From an uncultured Thermoanaerobacterales bacterium (lineage in GTDB: Bacteria; Bacillota; Clostridia; Christensenellales; UBA1242), in NCBI GenBank assembly GCA_900557695.1, contig USTP01000022.1, forward strand, positions 1 to 11,484: a DNA stretch of 11,484 nt. Direction: 5' to 3'. Both the position numbers and the translations under genes were made by a program. Positions 7,831 to 11,484 of this stretch are shown here, one piece after another; within the stretch, counting starts at the first letter, position 1, and every line of letters starts with the position of its first letter. The notes beneath the pieces are model-generated. The model did no database searches. It had not been told where the DNA came from and was given only the letters and a program-made list of their open reading frames with translations.

Positions 7831-7859
7831 ATAATATCACAGCCTATAAGCCAAGTCAA
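7831..7859 (-). promoter_or_regulatory. Candidate rpoBC promoter, distal (sigma-A type, extended -10)
   Basis: Minus strand TTGACT (7854-7859), exactly 17 bp, then TATTAT (7831-7836), preceded by TGA as an extended -10. Both hexamers match the consensus at 5 of 6 positions. The expected start is near 7824, giving a leader of about 230 nt. By sequence this is the best minus-strand promoter in the region. The 414-bp gap 7592-8005 otherwise holds no gene. Confidence 0.65.
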
Positions 7860-7887
7860 TATTTTATAAGAATTTTTTTAATTTTTT

Positions 7888-7915
7888 GTCAGTTAAAGAA
7901 ACTGGCATTTTTTAT
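7888..7915 (+). terminator. Terminator-like hairpin with no obvious plus-strand gene upstream
   Basis: 7888-7894 pairs with 7900-7906 (7 bp, one T-G) around a 5-nt loop, followed by ATTTTTTAT. In the plus direction this has the form of an intrinsic terminator. No plus-strand coding region or convincing promoter lies between 7592 and 7887. It may insulate the two divergent transcription units or end a short unannotated RNA. Confidence 0.4.
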
Positions 7916-7946
7916 ACAAATAAACCAACGCCACATTAAAATACCA

Positions 7947-7975
7947 TTGACCAAATATGGAAAGTGTAGTATAAT
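7947..7975 (+). promoter_or_regulatory. Strong sigma-A-type promoter of the lipoprotein gene
   Basis: TTGACC (7947-7952), 17-bp spacer, TATAAT (7970-7975): 5 of 6 and 6 of 6 matches at ideal spacing. The start is expected near 7982, giving a leader of about 24 nt that contains GGAG at 7995-7998, 7 nt before the ATG at 8006. Confidence 0.85.
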
Positions 7976-7978
7976 AAA

Positions 7979-7993
7979 GATATATTTGATATC
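7979..7993. promoter_or_regulatory. Inverted repeat across the lipoprotein gene start site (possible operator)
   Basis: GATAT-ATTTG-ATATC is a perfect 5-bp dyad with a 5-nt centre. It lies just after the -10 box, covers the predicted transcription start and ends 2 nt before GGAG. The position suits a repressor site, but the dyad is short and AT-rich. Confidence 0.3.
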
Positions 7994-8005
7994 TGGAGAA
8001 ATTTT

Positions 8006-8458
8006 ATGAAAAAAGTACTTTCCTTTTTTATGTTAGCATTGGCACTTGTGCCTACAATGTTTTTAGCAGGATGTAATGATGGCGATAGCGCAAAGGCTGT
8101 TAGAAATAAAACCTATTATGTTACCTCTGCCTTTGAAAACACTACCGATATAACAGAAACCTGCAAAAACGCAAACTTTAGAATTTCGTTCTTTACTGAA
8201 AATTTTAAAGTTGAATATGGCTTAGAAACTCAAACAGCTACCTATGGCTACTATCTAGGAACCTACTCTGTTAAAGACAATAAGGTTGCTCTAAATATAA
8301 GCCAGTATGGCGGAGTGTTTACAAACTACAACACCTCTTCGTCAACCAAGCAAAAAATATTCTCTAGTTTTACCTACTCTAATGGAGCACTAAGAACAGA
8401 GTTTGTGGTTGAAAGTAGCGTTATGCAGTATAGATTAGAACTGCCAGCCAAAAATTAA
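8006..8458 (+). CDS. Small predicted lipoprotein of unknown function
   Basis: 150 aa. The N-terminus is a lipoprotein signal peptide: two lysines at 2-3, a hydrophobic stretch at 4-19, and the lipobox L20-A21-G22-C23. Cys23 should be diacylated and the mature protein of about 128 aa anchored on the outer face of the membrane. The mature part is rich in aromatic and beta-forming residues, with a turn and strand pattern (GTYSVKDNKVAL) like that in small lipocalin-like or beta-sandwich lipoproteins. I do not recognise a named family. It is the only plus-strand gene in the window, with its own strong promoter and terminator, so it is monocistronic. It is transcribed divergently from rpoB and convergently to the next gene. 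Confidence 0.9.
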   Translation: MKKVLSFFMLALALVPTMFLAGCNDGDSAKAVRNKTYYVTSAFENTTDITETCKNANFRISFFTENFKVEYGLETQTATYGYYLGTYSVKDNKVALNISQYGGVFTNYNTSSSTKQKIFSSFTYSNGALRTEFVVESSVMQYRLELPAKN

Positions 8459-8469
8459 AAATCAAAATC

Positions 8470-8500
8470 AAGAGCAGGAACTTTTTTCCTGCTCTTTTTT
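8470..8500 (+). terminator. Intrinsic terminator between convergent genes
   Basis: An 11-bp perfect stem (8470-8480 with 8486-8496) with a 5-nt loop ends in a run of six T residues (8495-8500). It lies 12 nt after the lipoprotein stop. In the minus direction the stem is followed by a T-rich but interrupted stretch, so it may also end the facing membrane-protein transcript, whose stop codon is 2 nt away. Confidence 0.93.
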
Positions 8501-8501
8501 A

Positions 8502-9191
8502 TTATCTTGTTTTATAATAATTTTCTTGAATTTTTCCATATTCCATTATTTGTTTAACAGCAACCTCAACATTCTCTTTAACAAATTTCATAACATCTGG
8601 GTTTATAATTTGAAGATCATATTTATTCATAATAGAAAGCAGATTTAAATCAAGTGGCAAAGAAAACTCTTTAACGCCAATATTATCACCATCTTCCTTA
8701 TCGCCCTCGCCATTTCTTTTAAACACCACTATAAGGTTTGCCCTATATGAATAACTGCTTGTATAGAGCGCCAGGTCAAACGCCTTATAACTATATTTAA
8801 GTGTGCCAATCGCATAGCCATCATCACTAAAGGTTAAATCTATAACCCCGCCACCATCCCCACGCGGTAAAACATACTCTGTTTCTGGAGAAGCCAAAAG
8901 AGGTTCAGAAAAGAAAGTTTTTAACCTTTCAATCTCCTTTTCCGTGTCTTTTTTCTTAACATATGGTTGAAAACACAAATAAATCACTAAAAAAACAACC
9001 ATAAGCAAAAATAGTATCACGCAAGGAACTAAAAACCTTTCTCCATTTATAGCAAGCAAAAGTAGAACCACCAAAAGATCTAAAAAACCAAACAGCAACA
9101 AAACTGGTAGCACTATATAATTATACACCACCCGCTGTTTGCAATAATTTGCCTTTGCATATCTATAGCTTTCTAAAAATTTATCAATCAT
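8502..9191 (-). CDS. Two-TM membrane protein of unknown function
   Basis: 229 aa. A short basic N-terminus is followed by two hydrophobic segments, about residues 24-48 and 53-74, joined by a 4-residue turn (NGER), and then KKK at 79-81. The positive-inside pattern predicts a membrane hairpin with both ends in the cytoplasm. A charged, probably helical stretch (82-93) leads to a soluble domain of about 130 residues with alternating beta-type patterns and an acidic loop (161-170). The layout of two TM helices plus a soluble beta-rich C-terminus resembles YcxB-like proteins, but I see no diagnostic motif. The start is the ATG at 9191. It has no Shine-Dalgarno sequence and lies 6 nt after a TATAAT box, so the mRNA is probably leaderless. 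It follows rel on the same strand after 61 bp but seems to have its own promoter. Confidence 0.85.
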   Translation of the reverse strand: MIDKFLESYRYAKANYCKQRVVYNYIVLPVLLLFGFLDLLVVLLLLAINGERFLVPCVILFLLMVVFLVIYLCFQPYVKKKDTEKEIERLKTFFSEPLLASPETEYVLPRGDGGGVIDLTFSDDGYAIGTLKYSYKAFDLALYTSSYSYRANLIVVFKRNGEGDKEDGDNIGVKEFSLPLDLNLLSIMNKYDLQIINPDVMKFVKENVEVAVKQIMEYGKIQENYYKTR

Positions 9192-9197
9192 AGTTTT

Positions 9198-9225
9198 ATT
9201 ATACTAAACTCTTGCAATAAGGCAA
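9198..9225 (-). promoter_or_regulatory. Promoter of the membrane protein gene (leaderless arrangement)
   Basis: Minus strand TTGCCT (9220-9225), 16-bp spacer, TATAAT (9198-9203, perfect -10). The usual start, 6-7 nt beyond the -10 box, falls on or next to the A of the ATG at 9191. The -35 is only 4 of 6. Confidence 0.55.
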
Positions 9226-9252
9226 AGCTTTTTGCAGTTTTTTTAATTTTCC

Positions 9253-11406
9253 CTACCTATAAACATCATACACTTCGTTCATAGCCCTTAGTTTATTTAT
9301 AATTTCAACTAGTTGTTTCCTTGACTTTATTCTAACTCCTATATTTAAAAGGGCATCTTCGCTTTTAGACTTTTTATCAAAAGCGATGTAGCTTATATCA
9401 ATCTTGTTTTCTGCAATTTTGTTTGAAATGGTGTTTAAAACCCCAGCCGTGTTTTTGGCAAACACTTTGAAACTAGCCTCATACTCATCATTCTCGCTAG
9501 GGCTATTCCATTCTACCTCCATTAGTCTTTCTGGCTCTAAGTATGCAAGGTATGGGCAATTTTTCCTATGAATAGTAACCCCTTTACCTCTAGAAACATA
9601 GCCCACAATCTCATCCCCTGGAATAGGATTACAGCACTTTGCAAACTTTTTTAAAAGGTCGCTGTGCCCACCAATACTAACGCCCTCGTTTTTACTTTTG
9701 GCGCTTTTATTTTCAAGCTTTTTTCTTTCTTTTTTAAGGTCTTGCCTACTTTTAATAAAAAACTTGTTTAAAATTTGGTAGCTTGTTAGCCCACCATAGC
9801 CAACCACGGCAAAAATGTCGTCTACAGAGCTAAGTTTATATTGCTCTAAAACCTCGTCTAGAGTTTCCTTGTCTTCAAAAAGTTTTGCAAGAGAAAAACC
9901 ATTTCGCTTTGCATATTCTTCTAGAATATCTTTTCCAATTTTTATATTTTCCTCTCTCTTCTCTTTCTTAAAATACGACCTTATTGCCGAGGCTGCCGAC
10001 CTACTTTTAACAATTTTAAGCCAATCTCTTGACGGCCCCTTGTCGGTAGATGAGGTTATAATTTCAACAGTATCGCCAGTTTTAAGTTTTGTGGTTAACT
10101 GCACCATCTTGCCATTAACTTTTGCCCCCACGCATTTGTTTCCTATGTTTGTATGAATAGTATAGGCAAAGTCTATTGGAATAGAGTCTTTAGGAAGCTC
10201 AACCACATTTAAAGATGGCGTGAACACAAAAATTTTATCTTCATAAAACCCCTTTTTAATATTGTCTAAAAACTGCTCGGCATTCCCTTCTATTTTCGCA
10301 ACCTCACTCTCTTTTATAAGCGAGTTTTTAAGTTTCATGGCATTTGAGATATTGCCAGCCGTTGAGCCTTTTTCTTTATATATCCAATGGGCAGCAACAC
10401 CATATTCACAAAAGTTGTGCATTTCTTCTGTTCTTATTTGAATTTCAAAAGGAATATCATGCCCCTCTAGCGGGTATAAAACAGTTGTGTGTAGCGACAT
10501 ATATAGGTTCTTTTTAGGCTGAGCAATATAGTCTTTAATTCTACCCTCAACAGGCTTCCACCTGCTGTTTACCGCGCCAAGCATTGTGTAGCAATCTTGC
10601 ACATTTTTCACTATTATTCTGTGCGCAATAATATCGTAAACCTTGTCTTTGCCCTTGGTTTGCCATTTTTTAAAAACCCCATAGCTACTTTTGGTTCGGC
10701 TTTGAATTCTTGCCACTATTCCATGCCTTTTTGCAAGGTCCTTTATTGTTTTTGTTATGTCTTCAACAATGCTTTCACTTTTCTTGTAATACTCAGTTAT
10801 GTAGTTATTAACTTCCTCATACTCTTTTGGGTATAAATATTTAAAACACAAATCTTCCATTTGCCTTTTAAAAATGTTCATACCCAGCCTTTCTGCAAGC
10901 GGAACATACAGGTCTAGGGTTTCTTTTGCTATTTTTATCTGCTTCTCCCTAACTTTATAGTTTAAGGTTTGCATATTGTGAAGCCTATCTGCAAGTTTAA
11001 CAAGCGCAACGCGGGCATCGCTACCCATGGCAAGAAACATGTTCCTTAATTTTTCTATTTCTCCGCCATTTTTATAGTAGGCCCTTCGAACATCGCATAT
11101 TCGCATTACCCCGATAAGAATGTTTAAAACTTCATCCCCAAAATTATCTTTAATTTCTTTCTCGGTGGCATCGGTATCCTCTAAACAATCATGCAAAAAT
11201 CCGCAAACCACGGTATCTTCATCTGCTTTAAGGTTTATTAGTATTTTCGCAACAGCCACAGAATGAGAAATATATTCTTCACCGCTCTCTCGCTTTTGCC
11301 CAGCATGTTTTAAAGAAGCAAAATTAAAGGCTTTTATTATTTTACTTGCCCCATCTTTGCCATATAAATCCTTGATATTTTCAATAAAATCTTCACTTAG
11401 TTGCAT
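9253..11406 (-). CDS. rel: Bifunctional (p)ppGpp synthetase/hydrolase (long RSH, Rel)
   Basis: 717 aa, full length. Makes (p)ppGpp from ATP and GDP/GTP on the ribosome during amino-acid starvation, and also hydrolyses it. Domains in order: an HD hydrolase domain (about 25-180) with R39, H48, H72-D73, E76-D77 and D140 all present, so hydrolysis should be active; a synthetase domain (about 210-345) with R237, K239, K247, D258, Y302, H306 and E321; the RXKD motif (R289-I-K-D292) that marks bifunctional Rel rather than RelA; a TGS domain (about 390-452); a helical region; a zinc-finger-type domain with C591, C592, H613 and C617; and a C-terminal ACT domain (about 641-717). Oddities: the YSI of the nucleotide-binding loop reads Y242-G243-V244, and the NxYQSLH motif reads NLYMSLH. 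The start ATG has a weak GGGA site 6 nt upstream. Its promoter is cut off by adapter sequence at 11437. Confidence 0.97.
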   Translation of the reverse strand: MQLSEDFIENIKDLYGKDGASKIIKAFNFASLKHAGQKRESGEEYISHSVAVAKILINLKADEDTVVCGFLHDCLEDTDATEKEIKDNFGDEVLNILIGVMRICDVRRAYYKNGGEIEKLRNMFLAMGSDARVALVKLADRLHNMQTLNYKVREKQIKIAKETLDLYVPLAERLGMNIFKRQMEDLCFKYLYPKEYEEVNNYITEYYKKSESIVEDITKTIKDLAKRHGIVARIQSRTKSSYGVFKKWQTKGKDKVYDIIAHRIIVKNVQDCYTMLGAVNSRWKPVEGRIKDYIAQPKKNLYMSLHTTVLYPLEGHDIPFEIQIRTEEMHNFCEYGVAAHWIYKEKGSTAGNISNAMKLKNSLIKESEVAKIEGNAEQFLDNIKKGFYEDKIFVFTPSLNVVELPKDSIPIDFAYTIHTNIGNKCVGAKVNGKMVQLTTKLKTGDTVEIITSSTDKGPSRDWLKIVKSRSAASAIRSYFKKEKREENIKIGKDILEEYAKRNGFSLAKLFEDKETLDEVLEQYKLSSVDDIFAVVGYGGLTSYQILNKFFIKSRQDLKKERKKLENKSAKSKNEGVSIGGHSDLLKKFAKCCNPIPGDEIVGYVSRGKGVTIHRKNCPYLAYLEPERLMEVEWNSPSENDEYEASFKVFAKNTAGVLNTISNKIAENKIDISYIAFDKKSKSEDALLNIGVRIKSRKQLVEIINKLRAMNEVYDVYR

Positions 11407-11426
11407 AATTTATCCCTTATTATTTT

Positions 11427-11432
11427 AGTATA
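11427..11432 (-). promoter_or_regulatory. Probable -10 box of the rel promoter (-35 lost)
   Basis: TATACT on the minus strand (5 of 6), placing the start near 11420 with a leader of about 14 nt that includes GGGA (11413-11416). The -35 would lie beyond 11449, where the sequence is adapter and not genome, so the promoter cannot be completed. Confidence 0.45.
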
Positions 11433-11436
11433 ACAC

Positions 11437-11484
11437 CTGTCTCTTATACACATCTGACGCTGCCGACGATCTTACGCGTGTAGA
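11437..11484 (-). other. Sequencing adapter contamination (Nextera/Tn5 read-1 side)
   Basis: 11437-11455 is CTGTCTCTTATACACATCT, the reverse complement of the 19-bp Tn5 mosaic end used in tagmentation libraries. 11456-11469 (GACGCTGCCGACGA) completes the reverse complement of the Nextera read-1 adapter. 11470-11477 (TCTTACGC) fits the i5 index I remember as S517 (GCGTAAGA). 11478-11484 (GTGTAGA) is the start of the reverse-complemented P5 sequence. Genomic sequence ends at 11436. Confidence 0.98.

Noticed and set aside
7592..8005. tRNA, riboswitch or small RNA gene in the rpoB-lipoprotein gap
   Set aside because: I found no cloverleaf or known riboswitch core on either strand; only promoter elements and short hairpins can be supported.
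7770..8009. 79-codon plus-strand open frame ahead of the lipoprotein gene
   Set aside because: It has no ribosome binding site, runs through the terminator-like hairpin and the consensus promoter of the next gene, and its protein looks like translated AT-rich non-coding DNA.
9222..9244. Plus-strand hairpin GCAAA-GCTT-TTTGC followed by a T run
   Set aside because: The stem is only 5 bp, no plus-strand gene needs it (the lipoprotein transcript ends at 8500), and the direction is wrong for rel.
11437..11455. Transposon Tn5 inverted-repeat end next to rel
   Set aside because: It is the engineered mosaic end followed directly by the Nextera adapter, index and P5 sequence, so it is library-preparation sequence and not a resident mobile element.

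Overview
The window looks like one end-to-end metagenomic contig from an AT-rich, low-GC Gram-positive-type bacterium. Its RNA polymerase subunits and its bifunctional Rel protein are most like those of Clostridia (Bacillota). Supporting signs are compact RpoB and RpoC without the large gamma-proteobacterial insertions, strong GGAGG-type ribosome binding sites, consensus sigma-A-type promoters, a lipobox signal peptide and a single long Rel/SpoT with the RXKD motif. I cannot place it more precisely by eye. It is probably an uncultured lineage, because several residues at the polymerase active centre differ from the usual bacterial consensus. The standard genetic code fits.

Layout. Positions 1-209 are non-coding and hold two direct copies of a roughly 77-bp repeat. 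A strong bidirectional intrinsic terminator follows at 202-255 and ends the rpoC transcript. The terminator sits inside a much larger imperfect palindrome (165-296) whose arms are made of the same repeat. rpoC (291-3803) and rpoB (3839-7591) follow on the minus strand as a tight two-gene operon. The true rpoB start is the ATG at 7591, not the upstream TTG. A 414-bp divergent intergenic region (7592-8005) carries two good minus-strand promoter candidates for rpoBC, a weaker third, two hairpins, and one near-perfect plus-strand promoter for a small lipoprotein gene (8006-8458). That gene ends at a strong terminator facing a convergent two-TM membrane protein gene (8502-9191, minus), which appears to be transcribed without a leader. 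Upstream of it is rel (9253-11406, minus), the stringent-response (p)ppGpp synthetase/hydrolase.

How it fits together: the window pairs core transcription machinery with the alarmone enzyme that adjusts growth, plus two uncharacterised envelope proteins. rpoBC lacks its usual neighbours (rplJ-rplL before it, rpsL-rpsG after it), so the classical ribosomal-protein/RNAP cluster has been broken up.

The last 48 bases (11437-11484) are not biological. They are the Nextera/Tn5 mosaic end, read-1 adapter, an i5 index and the start of P5. The start of the contig lies in a repeat whose exact identity is 55 bp, which suggests an assembly-graph boundary. I see no new defence, mobile or biosynthetic system. 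The most interesting biology is the set of unusual active-site residues in RpoC and RpoB and the palindromic repeat family around the rpoC terminator.
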